64,000 bases of DNA from Poseidonibacter lekithochrous (GTDB lineage Bacteria > Campylobacterota > Campylobacteria > Campylobacterales > Arcobacteraceae): contig NZ_JAHKQT010000017.1 of the NCBI RefSeq assembly GCF_018861145.1, positions 280,557-344,556 of the forward strand, given 5' to 3'. The notes under the pieces were generated by a model. It worked only from the letters and a program-made list of their open reading frames with translations, did not search any database and was not told the origin of the DNA. Positions 27,471 through 38,325 of this stretch are shown one piece after another; the stretch's first letter is position 1; every line of letters starts with the position of its first letter. The translations under genes were made by a program, and so were the position numbers.

Positions 27471-28031
27471 TTACTTAACTTTTTCAATATATTCACCAGT
27501 CTTTGTATCACATTTAATAATGTCACCTTCAATTAAATGAAATGGAATTTGAACAACAGCACCACATTCTAGTGTTGCTGGTTTTCTTCCACCTTGTGAA
27601 TCACCTTTAAAGTTTGGTGGTGTTTCAACAATTTTCATTTCAACAGTTGCTGGTGGCTCAACAGTAATTGCTTCACCTTTGAAGAACATCATATCAACAT
27701 TCATACCATCAATAATCCATTTTTCAGTATCCCCAACTTGTTCATATGTTAAACCAATTTGTTCATATGATGTTGTGTCCATAAATTGTAACATTTCACC
27801 ATCATCATATAAAAACTGCATAGTTTTTTGTTCTAAATCAGGAATTTCGAATTTATCACCCGCATGAAAAGTTTTTTCAATAGTTTTTGCATTTAAAAAG
27901 TTTTTGATTTTACATCTTACAAATGCAGCACCTTTACCAGGTTTTACATGTGCATAATCTGTAATTCTATATGGAATACCATCCACTTCAATCTTCATAC
28001 CTTTTTTTAAATCACTCATCCCTAAAGCCAT
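27471..28031 (-). CDS. efp: Elongation factor P
   Basis: Relieves ribosome stalling at polyproline stretches. 186 aa; the loop [12 protein letters not shown] carries the lysine (residue 33) that is modified in many bacteria. C-terminal [14 protein letters not shown] is typical. Start ATG 28031 after AAGGAG. It follows serA by 9 nt. Confidence 0.98.
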   Translation of the reverse strand: MALGMSDLKKGMKIEVDGIPYRITDYAHVKPGKGAAFVRCKIKNFLNAKTIEKTFHAGDKFEIPDLEQKTMQFLYDDGEMLQFMDTTSYEQIGLTYEQVGDTEKWIIDGMNVDMMFFKGEAITVEPPATVEMKIVETPPNFKGDSQGGRKPATLECGAVVQIPFHLIEGDIIKCDTKTGEYIEKVK

Positions 28032-28040
28032 AAGTTCTCC

Positions 28041-29624
28041 TTAAATTTCTGCGTAAGCAACAGATCTTGCTGCTTCTAAATTTTCTAATCTTTTTAATGT
28101 ATTACTACAGATTTTCTCATCAACAAGAATTACAGCTAAAGCACCATCTTTCCCTCTAGATAATCTAAAGTCGGCAATATTAATATTTTCATCACCTAAA
28201 AGTTTTCCAACTTCTCCAATAACACCAGGAATGTCATTGTTTCTCATGATAATCATTTTACCTTTTGGTTCAATATCGAATACAAAATTATTGATTTCTA
28301 CTATTCTTTGAACATTTTCATCAAATACAGTTCCAGAAATTGTATTTACACCTTTTTCAGTTGTAATTTTTACTGTAACTTTATTACTGTATCCGCTATT
28401 GTTAGTTAATTCACACGTATCAATAGTAATACCTTTTTCTTCAGCCCAAAATTTTGCGTTAACATAATTAACTTCATCTCCTGAAGAAACTGTAAGTGCT
28501 CCTACTGTTGCAAAAGTATTTAAAGAATCTAAGTACTCAGAGATTTCACCTTGTGCACAAACAGAAATTGATCTTATTGCAGATTTATCAATTTGTGCAG
28601 TTAGGAAAGCCATTTTTTGAGTTAACTCAATATATGGTTTTACAAATGATGGAATTTTACTTTCATCTATTGGTAAATTTAAAGCATTAGGGTAAGCAAT
28701 CCCACGTGCAGATTCAATAGCATTTTCAGCAGCTTGAATAGCAATTTGCTTTTGTGATTCTTTTGTATTTGCACCTAGGTGTGCAGTTACAGTAATATTT
28801 GGTAAATCTAATAGTGGGTGATCAGTTGCTGGTTCTTTAATAAATACATCAATTCCAGCCATTGCAATTTTCCCAGATTTTAGGTTGTTAAATAATGCAT
28901 CTTCATTATATAATCCACCTCTTGCACAATTAATTAAAATTACGCCATCTTTCATTTTTGCAATTTCTTCTTCACCTATCATATTTAAAGTTTCTTGATT
29001 TTTTGGAGTGTGAATAGTGATAATGTCACAATCTAAAATATCTTGAAAATTATTAGTATAGTTAATACCTAAATCAGTTGCTTTAGTTGAAGGAATATAT
29101 GGGTCGTATGTTACTACGTCCATTTCAAATGATTTAGCTCTTAATGCAACTCTATGTCCAATGTTACCAAAACCAATAACACCAAGTTTTTTACCATAAA
29201 GTTCGTTTCCATACCAATCTTCTCTTTTCCAGATTCGATCTTGTTTTAATTGGTTATGAGCATATGGGAATTTTCTCATACAAGATAACATATGTGTCAT
29301 TGTTAATTCGACAGCTGCTATCGTATTTGCAGTTGGAACATTCATAGCAATGATTCCTCTTTTGCTACAACCTTCCATATCTACATTATCATAACCAACA
29401 CCAGCTCTAATAATAGCTTTAAGATTAACAGCTGCATTTAAAAATTTCTCATCAACATTTGTTGATGATCTAGTAATTGCTACATCTGCGTCTTTAATTA
29501 CATTTAAAAGTTCAGTTTTATCAATATCTGCTGCATATACATAATTTACATCTTCTGTATTTTGAAGAATATTTAATCCATCTTCATGTATATGATCACA
29601 AACTACGATTGTGTGTTTACTCAT
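28041..29624 (-). CDS. serA: D-3-phosphoglycerate dehydrogenase SerA
   Basis: First step of serine synthesis. 527 aa, the long form: substrate and NAD domains (GVIGFGNIGHRVALRAKSF, catalytic His in TAHLGANTKES), an intervening ASB domain, and a C-terminal ACT domain (MIIMRNNDIPGVIGEVGK) that usually binds serine for feedback inhibition. Start taken as ATG 29624 with AGGA 10 nt upstream; a TTG two codons earlier (29630) has AGGA only 4 nt away and is possible. Between rpsA and efp on one strand. Confidence 0.97.
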   Translation of the reverse strand: MSKHTIVVCDHIHEDGLNILQNTEDVNYVYAADIDKTELLNVIKDADVAITRSSTNVDEKFLNAAVNLKAIIRAGVGYDNVDMEGCSKRGIIAMNVPTANTIAAVELTMTHMLSCMRKFPYAHNQLKQDRIWKREDWYGNELYGKKLGVIGFGNIGHRVALRAKSFEMDVVTYDPYIPSTKATDLGINYTNNFQDILDCDIITIHTPKNQETLNMIGEEEIAKMKDGVILINCARGGLYNEDALFNNLKSGKIAMAGIDVFIKEPATDHPLLDLPNITVTAHLGANTKESQKQIAIQAAENAIESARGIAYPNALNLPIDESKIPSFVKPYIELTQKMAFLTAQIDKSAIRSISVCAQGEISEYLDSLNTFATVGALTVSSGDEVNYVNAKFWAEEKGITIDTCELTNNSGYSNKVTVKITTEKGVNTISGTVFDENVQRIVEINNFVFDIEPKGKMIIMRNNDIPGVIGEVGKLLGDENINIADFRLSRGKDGALAVILVDEKICSNTLKRLENLEAARSVAYAEI

Positions 29625-29640
29625 GTTCAATTAATCCTAA

Positions 29641-31293
29641 TTACTTAATTTGATCTTTTAATAAATCACCTAAAGTCATAGATGAAGTATCATTAACTGA
29701 TTTAAGAACTTCTCTTTCTTGTTGTTGTTCTAATCTTTTAACAGATAATCTAACTCTATTTCTTTTAGTATCAATATTAACAACTACAGCTTCAATTTCA
29801 TCACCACTTTTGATTTCTTCAATTACTAATGGTTCTACATCTTCATTTCTGATTAAACCATCAAGGTTATCTTCTAATTTAATGAAAACACCGAAATCTT
29901 TTGCATCTTTAACAGTTCCTTTAACAATATCACCAATTTTGTGAGTGTCTTGGAATTTTTTTGCAGGAGAATCAGCAATTTCTTTTACTGATAATGAAAT
30001 ATTTTCTTTTTCTCTATCAATTTTGATAATTTTAACTTCTACTTCATCACCTTTTTTGAATAATGCTTTACATTTAGCATTAGTTTCCCAAGATGATTCT
30101 TCATTATGTAGTAATCCATCAACATCACCAATGCTAACAAATGCACCAAAATCAGTTAGTGTAGCTATTTTACCAGTAATTATATCACCAACTTTATGCT
30201 CTTTTGTAAATTTTGCAAATGGTTTTTCTTGTAAGTTCTTTAAAGATACTCTTAATCTTTTAGCTTCAACATTAAGTTCAATTACTTCAACGTTAACTTC
30301 TTCACCTAAAGTTAATAATTCTTTTGGGTTTTTAACGTTTTTATTCCATGAAATTTCAGAGATATGTAATAAACCTTCAATATCATTTCCTAAATCTACA
30401 AATGCACCATAAGATTCAAAGTTAGAAATTGTAACAGTAATAGTATCACCAACTTCTAATTCATCTTTAATTTCTTCCCAAGGGTTAGAAAGTGCAGCTT
30501 TAATTGATAATGATAAGTGTTGTTTTGCTTTATCATAAGATAATACAACTACAGTAACTTCGTCACCTTCGTTGTAATAATTTGCAGGATTTACAGGACC
30601 TTTATAAGAAATTTCATTGTAGTTTACTAAACCATCAATTCCATCTAAATCTACAAACATTCCATAAGAAGTAATTTTTTTAATAATACCATTAACTGGT
30701 TCAGCTTTTTCTAAGATATCTGCAACTCTAGAATCTTTAATTGCTTTACCTTCTTCAATTAATTTCTTTCTAGAAACAATAATTGAATTTTGTGCTTCGT
30801 TTACTTTTAAAACTTTCGCTTTAACTTTTTTACCAACAGCACCAATTGCTTTTAAGTAAGACTGAGCCATAGGCATGAAATATTCACAGCCTTCTTCGTC
30901 TTCAATAATAAATCCACCTCTTTGCTTAACAGAAATGATTTTACCTTCAATTGTTACATTCTCAACATCTTCACCATGTTTTTTTACAAATTCGTCAAAT
31001 TTTAATTTTTGAAGAACTTTTTTATGTGAAATATTAGGTCTTTCCCCTCTACTTCCCATTAACATAACAGGGATTGTATCACCCTCTTTAAATGCAACTT
31101 CACCATTAATTGTAATTTCAGATAAATAAATCTGACCTTCAACTTTTTGACCAACATCAACTAAAACTCTATCACCAGAGATTTCAACAATTACACCATC
31201 AACTACAGAGTTGTTTTCCGCATTCTCAAAAGACTCGTTAAGCATTTGCTCAAAATCAAAATCTTCGCCTAAATCAATATCATCGATACCCAT
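29641..31293 (-). CDS. rpsA: 30S ribosomal protein S1
   Basis: RNA-binding protein that brings mRNA to the 30S subunit. 550 aa with six S1 repeats; repeats 3-6 are the clearest, each with GxVxxxxxFGAFV and DGLLHxxE-type elements (SYGMFVDLDGIDGL, SYGAFVDLGNDIEGL, DFGAFVSIGDVDGL, DFGVFIKLEDNLDGL). The acidic N-terminus DDIDLGEDFDFEQML fits the ribosome-binding end. TATAAT promoter upstream and good ribosome binding site. Confidence 0.98.
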   Translation of the reverse strand: MGIDDIDLGEDFDFEQMLNESFENAENNSVVDGVIVEISGDRVLVDVGQKVEGQIYLSEITINGEVAFKEGDTIPVMLMGSRGERPNISHKKVLQKLKFDEFVKKHGEDVENVTIEGKIISVKQRGGFIIEDEEGCEYFMPMAQSYLKAIGAVGKKVKAKVLKVNEAQNSIIVSRKKLIEEGKAIKDSRVADILEKAEPVNGIIKKITSYGMFVDLDGIDGLVNYNEISYKGPVNPANYYNEGDEVTVVVLSYDKAKQHLSLSIKAALSNPWEEIKDELEVGDTITVTISNFESYGAFVDLGNDIEGLLHISEISWNKNVKNPKELLTLGEEVNVEVIELNVEAKRLRVSLKNLQEKPFAKFTKEHKVGDIITGKIATLTDFGAFVSIGDVDGLLHNEESSWETNAKCKALFKKGDEVEVKIIKIDREKENISLSVKEIADSPAKKFQDTHKIGDIVKGTVKDAKDFGVFIKLEDNLDGLIRNEDVEPLVIEEIKSGDEIEAVVVNIDTKRNRVRLSVKRLEQQQEREVLKSVNDTSSMTLGDLLKDQIK

Positions 31294-31331
31294 TTTATTC
31301 CTTCATATTAACCGTTTTTATTTAATGCACG

Positions 31332-31337
31332 ATTATA
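31332..31337 (-). promoter_or_regulatory. -10 element upstream of rpsA
   Basis: TATAAT preceded by TTTTTG on the minus strand, 39 nt before the rpsA start. It lies just after the end of ispH. Confidence 0.6.
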
Positions 31338-31358
31338 CAAAAAGAATACTTAAATTAC

Positions 31359-32195
31359 TTAATTATAACTTTCTACAGAGTTTACTACTTGTTGAATAAT
31401 CCAATCAGGAGTCGATGCTCCCGCTGTTATACCACATAATACTTTGTTTTCAAACCATTTAGGATCTAAATCATTTTCATTTTCAATTAAGTATGAATCT
31501 TCACAATTCTCCTTACAAATAGAGTGAAGTTGTTTTGTATTTGAAGAATTTTTTCCACCAATTACAATCATTACATCAACTTCTACTGATAGTTCTCTAG
31601 CTGCATCTTGATTCTCAAATGTTGCATCACAAATAGTATTAAAGACACGAACTTCTTTATTCTTTAAAATTAATGCATTGACAATTTCAAGATATTTTTC
31701 TTTCTTTTTTGTAGTTTGCGCAATAGTTGCTACTTTCCCATATTTAAAGTTTAGCTTCTCCAAGTCAGATGGTTCTAATACTATATGAACATCTTCTTGA
31801 TCATGTCCATAAGACTGAACTCCTTTAACTTCAGGATGATTTTCATCTCCAAATATTAAAATTGAGTACTCTTCTTTTGACATTTTTTTAACTATTTGTT
31901 GTGGTGTTGTAACAAATGGACATGTCGCATTTATTACTTTAGCATTTTGTGCTTTTAGATTTTTTAAATCATTTTTTGGAATACCATGAGTTCTGATAAT
32001 AATAGTATCATTATCTTTTACTTCTTTTAAATTCTCATAAAGACCAACATTATAATCATTTTTCAATCTATTTATTTCATCTTGATTATGAATTAAAGGC
32101 CCCATTGTTGAAGCATTTTCATAAGACTCTGCTATTTTAATAGCTCTTTTAACACCAAAACAAAATCCATAATTTGAAGCTAATTTAACTTTCAT
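31359..32195 (-). CDS. ispH: 4-hydroxy-3-methylbut-2-enyl diphosphate reductase IspH
   Basis: Last step of the MEP isoprenoid pathway. 278 aa, with the three Fe-S cysteines in NYGFCFGVKRAI (Cys 12), NATCPFVT and FNTICDATFENQ, plus catalytic TCPFVTTPQ and GGKNSSNTKQL. Starts 16 nt after aroA. Confidence 0.97.
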   Translation of the reverse strand: MKVKLASNYGFCFGVKRAIKIAESYENASTMGPLIHNQDEINRLKNDYNVGLYENLKEVKDNDTIIIRTHGIPKNDLKNLKAQNAKVINATCPFVTTPQQIVKKMSKEEYSILIFGDENHPEVKGVQSYGHDQEDVHIVLEPSDLEKLNFKYGKVATIAQTTKKKEKYLEIVNALILKNKEVRVFNTICDATFENQDAARELSVEVDVMIVIGGKNSSNTKQLHSICKENCEDSYLIENENDLDPKWFENKVLCGITAGASTPDWIIQQVVNSVESYN

Positions 32196-32211
32196 CGAAT
32201 TCCTTTTTCAA

Positions 32212-33492
32212 TTATTTATATAAAGAGTCTAAAATCTCTTTAAAGTTTGGAAAAGAAGTATCTATACATTGAGTATCTTCAATTTCCATATTACTATTTA
32301 ATCCGGCAATTGCAAAACTCATTGCAATTCTATGGTCACCACATGAATTAATAACAGCTTTTTGAATTTTTCCACCTGTTATTTCATAACCATCTTCAAA
32401 CTCTTTATAATCAACGCCACAAAGTTTTAAGTTATCAATTACTGCTGTAATTCTATCTGATTCTTTAACTCTCAATTCTTGAGCATTTGATACTTTTGAT
32501 GTTCCTTTTGCTAAACTCATTGCAATTGATAAAGCAGGAAGTTCATCTATTAACCAAGAAATGTTCTCATCTACGTTAACTGCATTTAACTCATTATTTA
32601 TAACTTCAATATCTCCTATTGGTTCATAAATATTCTCTTTTTCTATAAAATTAACTGTAACACCCATTCTTTTTAATACATGATAAGCACCAATTCTTGT
32701 TGGGTTTAAAGTAACATTTTTTATTAATACTCTTGCATCTTTTGTAATAGCAGCTGCTAGTGCAAAGAAAAATGCAGATGAAGGATCCGTAGGAACTGTA
32801 ATATTTAGTGGTTTTAGCATTCCTTCTAAAGGATGAATATTTATAAAACCATCTTTATCTGTAGTTAAATTTGCACCCATACCTTTTAACATTCTTTCAG
32901 TATGATCACGTGTTAGTTCATTTTCTTTATATCTTGAAATTCCAGTTGCTCTTAAAGCTGCTAAAATCATTGCTGATTTTACTTGTGCTGAATCAACTGG
33001 AGAGTGGTATGTAAAAGGTTTTAACTCTTTTACTCCTCTTATAAATAAAGGAGCTTTATTCCCATGTTCTCTTCCATCAATTAAAGCACCTATGCTTCTT
33101 AAAGGTTTAGCAACTCTATTCATTGGCCTATTCATTAAGTATTTATCACCAACTAAAGTAAAAGCTCCATCAATAGAAGCTAATAAACCACAAAATAATC
33201 TCATTGCAGTTCCTGAATTTCCACAATCTAAAATATCTTTTGGTTCTGTTAAAAGTGCAGTAGGAGTTATTTCTACAGTCCCACCATCTCTTTTTATTGT
33301 TGCACCTAATTGCTCTACAATACTTAGTGTATTTAATGTATCTTCAGCAGTTAAATAATTTTTGATATAAGATGTTTTATCAGAAAAAAGTGAAAACATT
33401 GCACATCTATGAGATATTGATTTATCACTTGCTATTGAATCAATTTCAATATTAAATGCTTTGTCTAATTTCTTTATACTAAATTTTTCCAC
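32212..33492 (-). CDS. aroA: 3-phosphoshikimate 1-carboxyvinyltransferase (EPSP synthase)
   Basis: Sixth step of the shikimate pathway. 426 aa. [34 protein letters not shown] and the [12 protein letters not shown] block are the diagnostic EPSP synthase motifs. GTG start at 33492 with AAAGGA 7 nt upstream. [11 protein letters not shown] (with Ala where class I enzymes have TAMRP) suggests the class II type, which tends to be glyphosate tolerant; this is an inference. Confidence 0.97.
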   Translation of the reverse strand: MEKFSIKKLDKAFNIEIDSIASDKSISHRCAMFSLFSDKTSYIKNYLTAEDTLNTLSIVEQLGATIKRDGGTVEITPTALLTEPKDILDCGNSGTAMRLFCGLLASIDGAFTLVGDKYLMNRPMNRVAKPLRSIGALIDGREHGNKAPLFIRGVKELKPFTYHSPVDSAQVKSAMILAALRATGISRYKENELTRDHTERMLKGMGANLTTDKDGFINIHPLEGMLKPLNITVPTDPSSAFFFALAAAITKDARVLIKNVTLNPTRIGAYHVLKRMGVTVNFIEKENIYEPIGDIEVINNELNAVNVDENISWLIDELPALSIAMSLAKGTSKVSNAQELRVKESDRITAVIDNLKLCGVDYKEFEDGYEITGGKIQKAVINSCGDHRIAMSFAIAGLNSNMEIEDTQCIDTSFPNFKEILDSLYK

Positions 33493-33522
33493 TTTTTTAT
33501 CCTTTAAATACTCATTAATTTC

Positions 33523-35841
33523 TTATCTTAAGCCAATAGATAATTTTGATTCTAAAGCTTCTAATATATTATTCATTGAAGCTGTAATATCTTCTTCTTC
33601 CATTGTTTTTTCATCGTTTTGTAAAACAAATCTAATTGTTAGACTCTCACTTTCACCTAAGCTTTCATCACTATATACATCAATTAAATTATATTGTTTA
33701 ATATTTACATCATCTAATGAGTTAATTACCTCTTTAATATCTTTATATGCCAACGTTTTTGGTGTTATAATACTTAAATCTTTTTTAGATGCTTGGAATT
33801 TTGAATAAGATTTTGTTGTAACTAAATCATTTTTAATTGCATCAAAATCAATTTCAGCAATAAATGTATCTGATAAATCATAATCTTCACAAGCACTTGG
33901 ATGAACTTTTGAAATATAACCAATTACTTTTCCATCAACAATTACATTTGCATTTTGGTATGGGTGAATAAAGTCATTATATATATTTGTCATTGGCTCT
34001 AAATCAAACTTACCAATAGTATTTAAAATCTTTTTTGCAAATTTAAATAAGTCTATATTTTCTGGTTTTCCAGAATTTGCAACATCTTCAAGTTCATCTG
34101 CTCCTGTTTGAATAAAAGATATTTTCCTAGATTCATCTCTATTCTCATCAAAAATTGTTCCTATTTCGAAGAATGACGTTGATTTTGCACCAATTTTATA
34201 ATTACTAGCACAAGCTTCTATTAAATTTAAAACTATAGTTGTTCTGTATGTATTTAATTCTTTTACAATAGGATTTAATATTTCTAATTCTTCTTTAACT
34301 ACTGGAAATGAGTATTTTTTTAAACTTTCTCTTGATGCAAATACATAAGTTAATGTCTCATTAAATCCATTTTCACAAGCTTTTGCTCTTAATTTATTCT
34401 TCTTAATTAAATCATATGTAGTATGGTTAATTCTATTTACTTCATCAATTGCCATAGGTTTTGCTTGAATATTATCAATACCAATTATTCTTACAATCTC
34501 TTCAGTTACATCAGCAATATTTTTAATATCATGTCTAAAGAATGGAATCTTTACATTTAAAATATGGTTTAGTGTATCTTTAACTTCAAATCCTAATGAA
34601 CTTAAAATTTTTTCAACCTCTAACTCAGGAATATCTTGACCAATAATTGCATTTACTTTTGCAATTGCAATATCAAGTGTTGCTTTTTGGCTATCTTCTA
34701 TAAAAGACTTTCTTCCTTTATAAATTTTTGCTCCAAATGATGAAAGAAAAGTTGTTAAGTAATCTATTCCATAAGAAATATCTGGTTCTGAACCTCTAGA
34801 AGATTTATAATAAACTTCTCCTGTAGTTATCTTTGTTTCAAATACTTGCATACAAAGTTTTTCAGGATTTAAGTATGAAGCTTCTATAATAAAAGTAGTA
34901 TCTGTATTATCTATTTTTTTATGTTCAATACAAACTGTACTCAAATCTTCTTTTCCATAAACAGTATCAAAACCATTTTCATCTTTTTTAATTTCTAAAA
35001 GACTTAAATTATTTTCTTCTTTTGCTTTATTTTTTTCGTATGCATTTAATAGTACACCTGTACAATGAGTTGCATAAGTTAATGCATTTTTAATGTCATT
35101 ATTCTCTTCAAATTTTCCAATAAGTGCAATTCTTAATTTTGCCATAATATCTAATTTAAAATCTTTTAAATCAACAATTTTAAAAATTAAAGATGAATCA
35201 ATATCACTTGATTGAACATCAAGTATTTGACCAATTCCTAAATCAGTATGAATTACTTTTTTCTCAAAAGTATTTAATGGAATATTATAATAAGCACTTA
35301 ATTCTCTAGCAACTCCATTTATACTTAAACAGTCACCTCTATTTGCTGTTAATTCAATTTCAATAATAGAATCATTTAAAAGTTTGTACTCAGATAACTC
35401 TTTTCCTATGATTAGTTCACCTATTGAATCATCAAGTTCTAAGATCCCATCATTAAGTTTTGCTAATCCTAATTCAGTTGAAGAACAAATCATTCCATTT
35501 GATTCAACCCCTCTTAATTTTGCTTTTTTAATTTTGAAATCAGGTGATAATTTACATCCAACAGTTGCAACTGGTACAAATTGTCCTGCATCAACATTTT
35601 TTGCTCCGCAAACGATTTGAACAGTTTCCTTCCCAATATCTACTTGACAAATATTTAATTTATCAGCATCTGGATGCTTAACTTTTTCTAAAACTTTTCC
35701 TACTACAACTTTAGGTGCAATTGAAACTTGTTCTAAACTATCTACTTCTAAGCCAATAGAATTTAGTGTTTTGCAAATATCATCAGTTGATATTTCACTA
35801 ATATCAATAAATTCTTCTATCCAAGTTCTTGTAATAATCAT
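33523..35841 (-). CDS. pheT: Phenylalanyl-tRNA synthetase beta subunit
   Basis: 772 aa. Domain order: N-terminal EMAP-like tRNA-binding domain (about 40-150, [16 protein letters not shown]), B3/B4 editing region, B5 domain (about 395-465), catalytic-like core, and a C-terminal FDX-ACB anticodon-binding domain (from [14 protein letters not shown]). ATG overlaps the pheS stop by 4 nt. The B3/4 region is somewhat reduced in length compared with E. coli (795 aa). Confidence 0.97.
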   Translation of the reverse strand: MIITRTWIEEFIDISEISTDDICKTLNSIGLEVDSLEQVSIAPKVVVGKVLEKVKHPDADKLNICQVDIGKETVQIVCGAKNVDAGQFVPVATVGCKLSPDFKIKKAKLRGVESNGMICSSTELGLAKLNDGILELDDSIGELIIGKELSEYKLLNDSIIEIELTANRGDCLSINGVARELSAYYNIPLNTFEKKVIHTDLGIGQILDVQSSDIDSSLIFKIVDLKDFKLDIMAKLRIALIGKFEENNDIKNALTYATHCTGVLLNAYEKNKAKEENNLSLLEIKKDENGFDTVYGKEDLSTVCIEHKKIDNTDTTFIIEASYLNPEKLCMQVFETKITTGEVYYKSSRGSEPDISYGIDYLTTFLSSFGAKIYKGRKSFIEDSQKATLDIAIAKVNAIIGQDIPELEVEKILSSLGFEVKDTLNHILNVKIPFFRHDIKNIADVTEEIVRIIGIDNIQAKPMAIDEVNRINHTTYDLIKKNKLRAKACENGFNETLTYVFASRESLKKYSFPVVKEELEILNPIVKELNTYRTTIVLNLIEACASNYKIGAKSTSFFEIGTIFDENRDESRKISFIQTGADELEDVANSGKPENIDLFKFAKKILNTIGKFDLEPMTNIYNDFIHPYQNANVIVDGKVIGYISKVHPSACEDYDLSDTFIAEIDFDAIKNDLVTTKSYSKFQASKKDLSIITPKTLAYKDIKEVINSLDDVNIKQYNLIDVYSDESLGESESLTIRFVLQNDEKTMEEEDITASMNNILEALESKLSIGLR

Positions 35842-36830
35842 CTAAATTGTCCTAATAGTCTTGTATCACTTTCAAATAGTGATCTTAAATCTCCAATATT
35901 ATGAATAAGCATTGCAAATCGCTCTACACCTAATCCAAATGCATAACCAGATTTGTTTTCATATCCAACTGCTTTAAATACATTTTGGTCAACAACACCA
36001 CAACCTAATACTTCAAGCCATCCTGTGTGTGAACAAACTCTACAACCTTCACCTTTACAAAATACACATGAAATGTCTACTTCTGCAGAAGGTTCCGTAA
36101 ATGGGAAAAATGATGGTCTAAATCTAACTTCAACATCTCCAAACATATGATGTAAAAATTCAACTAATACATGCTTTAAATTTGCAAAAGAAATTTTATC
36201 TGCATCATCAACTACTAAGGCTTCAATTTGATGAAACATTGGCGTATGAGTAATATCGAAATCACGTCTAAATACAGTTCCTGGTGCTATCATTCTAATA
36301 GGAGTATTTTGTTTTAGCATTGTTCTAATTTGAACTGGAGATGTGTGTGTTCTTAAAAGAGTATAATCTTTATTATAAAAAGTATCTTGCATATCTCGTG
36401 CTGGATGATATTTTGGCAAATTTAATGCTTCAAAGTTATGAAAGTCATCTTCAACTAAAGGACCCTCTTCAACAGCAAAATTTAAATTTTGAAAGTAAGT
36501 TACAATTCTATCCATTGTTTCAACAACTGGATGAGTAGCTCCACAAGAAAGTGTGTTATTAAATCTTGTTACATCAATTTTTTCATTTTCTAATTTTTTA
36601 TTTAATGCGATTTTTTCTAAGATAACTTTTCTATCTTCAATTGCATTTGTAACTTTTACTTTTTGTTCATTTAAATTTTGTGCAAATGCCTTCTTCTCTT
36701 CATTTGGAATAGTTTTCATTTTTGCAAACTCTAAAGTTAAAATACCTTTTTTACCTAATATATCAATTCTAAGGTTTTCTAACTCTTCTAGAGAGGCTGC
36801 GTTGTTTATATTTTCAATCAACTCTGTCAC
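35838..36830 (-). CDS. pheS: Phenylalanyl-tRNA synthetase alpha subunit
   Basis: Catalytic class II subunit. 330 aa: N-terminal coiled coil (1-85), then motif 1 ([14 protein letters not shown]), motif 2 ([10 protein letters not shown] and [21 protein letters not shown]) and motif 3 ([14 protein letters not shown]). GTG start at 36830 with AGGAG 6 nt upstream. No Phe-rich leader peptide was found in the 130-nt gap upstream. Confidence 0.98.
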   Translation of the reverse strand: MTELIENINNAASLEELENLRIDILGKKGILTLEFAKMKTIPNEEKKAFAQNLNEQKVKVTNAIEDRKVILEKIALNKKLENEKIDVTRFNNTLSCGATHPVVETMDRIVTYFQNLNFAVEEGPLVEDDFHNFEALNLPKYHPARDMQDTFYNKDYTLLRTHTSPVQIRTMLKQNTPIRMIAPGTVFRRDFDITHTPMFHQIEALVVDDADKISFANLKHVLVEFLHHMFGDVEVRFRPSFFPFTEPSAEVDISCVFCKGEGCRVCSHTGWLEVLGCGVVDQNVFKAVGYENKSGYAFGLGVERFAMLIHNIGDLRSLFESDTRLLGQFR

Positions 36831-36897
36831 TTACAACTCCTATTTTTTTAAGAACAATATTAAATTATTCTAATTGTTATATATCTATATTCTTGCG

Positions 36898-36903
36898 ATT
36901 ATA
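36898..36903 (-). promoter_or_regulatory. -10 element of pheST
   Basis: TATAAT on the minus strand in the divergent gap, followed by a leader of about 60 nt to the GTG start. Confidence 0.5.
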
Positions 36904-36927
36904 CTTAAAGATTTATTAGAGTTTGGT

Positions 36928-36933
36928 TATAAT
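36928..36933 (+). promoter_or_regulatory. -10 element of the HIT gene
   Basis: TATAAT preceded by TTTGGT on the plus strand, 30 nt before the ATG; divergent from the pheS element about 30 bp away. Confidence 0.55.
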
Positions 36934-36962
36934 TATTTACGATTTAAATTCAAGGAAAAACA

Positions 36963-37292
36963 ATGTGTATATTTTGTAAAATTGTAAAAGGTGAAATACC
37001 AAATCAAACTATATTAGAGGATGAGAACTTTTTAGCATTTAATGATATTAATCCTTCTAGAAAAATTCATGTTTTAATTATCCCAAAAGAGCATTATGAT
37101 TCATTTGATGTAATTCCTCCAAAAATTATGGCAAGTATGACAGAGTTTATTCATAAAGTAGCTGCAAAATTAGAGATTAGAAAAAGTGGATATAGATTAA
37201 TTACAAATATCGGTGATGATGGGGGACAAGAAGTCCATCATTTACATTTTCATTTATTAGGTGGAGAGCCAGTAGGGCGATTAGTTAGATAG
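36963..37292 (+). CDS. HIT-family nucleotide hydrolase/transferase
   Basis: 109 aa. MCIFCKIVKGEIPN at the N-terminus (CxxC zinc site found in Hint-type proteins) and the catalytic histidine triad in VHHLHFHLLGG. Likely an HinT-like purine nucleoside phosphoramidase; the true substrate is unknown. AAGGAAA ribosome binding site. Single gene, convergent with accA. Confidence 0.95.
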   Translation: MCIFCKIVKGEIPNQTILEDENFLAFNDINPSRKIHVLIIPKEHYDSFDVIPPKIMASMTEFIHKVAAKLEIRKSGYRLITNIGDDGGQEVHHLHFHLLGGEPVGRLVR

Positions 37293-37303
37293 TAAGTTTC
37301 AAA

Positions 37304-37324
37304 AGAAGGTATTATTTACCTTCT
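37304..37324. terminator. Terminator shared by the HIT gene and accA
   Basis: Arms AGAAGGTA and TACCTTCT with a 5-nt loop that contains the accA stop codon; TTCAA/TTGAA extend the stem after a bulge. It can serve both convergent genes. Confidence 0.65.
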
Positions 37325-38253
37325 TGAAAAGATCCTAAAGCCATAATTTTTTCATATTTCTTTTGGTATCTTTGTGCGGGTGTTAATTGTTTTAATTCAT
37401 TAACAGAAGTAACAAAATATTCACCTAAAGCTTTAATTGCCTCATCTTTTTGTCTATGTGCACCAATTAGTGGTTCATTAATAATATCATCAACTAAATT
37501 TAAGTCTTTTAAATTATCAGAAGTAATTCTTAATGCATTTGCTGCAGTTTCAACTTTTGTAGGATCGTTCCATAAAATTGCAGAACAACCTTCTGGTGAT
37601 ATTACTGCATAAACTGAATATCTCATCATTGCTAATTTATCTGCTACTGAAATAGCTAATGCTCCACCTGAACCACCTTCACCAATTACAACTGATACAG
37701 TTGGAGTTGTTAAATCAGCAAATTCATATAAGTTTCTAGCAATTGCTTCAGATTGATTTCTTTCTTCAGCTCCTAATCCTGGATATGCACCTGGAGTATC
37801 CACAAGCATTAAAATAGGAATTTGGAACTTTTCTGCCATTCTTGCAGCTCTTAGTGCTTTTCTATATCCTTCAGGATTTGGCATACCAAAATTTCTATAT
37901 AATTTATCTTTAGTACCTCTTCCTTTTTGCTCTCCAATAACCATAACTTTTTGCTCACCTATATATCCTAGAAAACAAACAATTGCTTTGTCATCTACAT
38001 AGTGTCTATCCCCATGAATTTCATAAGCATCTGTTAATAAGCCAGAAATATAATCCATAGCATAAGGTCTGTCTGGATGCCTTGCTAATTGAAGTTTTTG
38101 ATAGTCACTTAAATTTTTAAAAGTTTTTTCTACTTCTTTTTCAAGTTTTTTTTCTAAGATTTCTACAGCAGGTTCATCTGCTTTAGTTCTTGCAACTATG
38201 ATATCTTCTTCTATTTTTTTGATTTTATCTTCAAATTCTAAGTAAGTTGCCAA
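37312..38253 (-). CDS. accA: Acetyl-CoA carboxylase carboxyltransferase subunit alpha
   Basis: Half of the carboxyltransferase of acetyl-CoA carboxylase, first step of fatty acid synthesis. 313 aa. N-terminal [17 protein letters not shown] helix, [38 protein letters not shown] and [14 protein letters not shown] are the family signature. Located after the terminator that follows fabF; the gap holds no separate gene. Confidence 0.98.
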   Translation of the reverse strand: MATYLEFEDKIKKIEEDIIVARTKADEPAVEILEKKLEKEVEKTFKNLSDYQKLQLARHPDRPYAMDYISGLLTDAYEIHGDRHYVDDKAIVCFLGYIGEQKVMVIGEQKGRGTKDKLYRNFGMPNPEGYRKALRAARMAEKFQIPILMLVDTPGAYPGLGAEERNQSEAIARNLYEFADLTTPTVSVVIGEGGSGGALAISVADKLAMMRYSVYAVISPEGCSAILWNDPTKVETAANALRITSDNLKDLNLVDDIINEPLIGAHRQKDEAIKALGEYFVTSVNELKQLTPAQRYQKKYEKIMALGSFQEGK

Positions 38254-38275
38254 GTTTTCCCCTTTTATATCAAAA

Positions 38276-38304
38276 AAAAAGAGTTAGTAGAACTAACTCT
38301 TTTT
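38276..38304 (-). terminator. Terminator downstream of fabF
   Basis: AAAAAGAGTTAGT and its exact complement around a 3-nt loop (13-bp stem), 22 nt after the fabF stop and just before accA on the same strand. Confidence 0.9.
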
Positions 38305-38325
38305 TAATTTAAGTATATTTTATTT

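Noticed and set aside
29945-30412. 155-residue open frame on the plus strand inside rpsA
   Set aside because: Shadow of the repetitive S1 domains; composition unlike real proteins.
36831-36962. Phe-rich leader peptide attenuator before pheST
   Set aside because: No short ORF with runs of Phe codons was found in the divergent gap.
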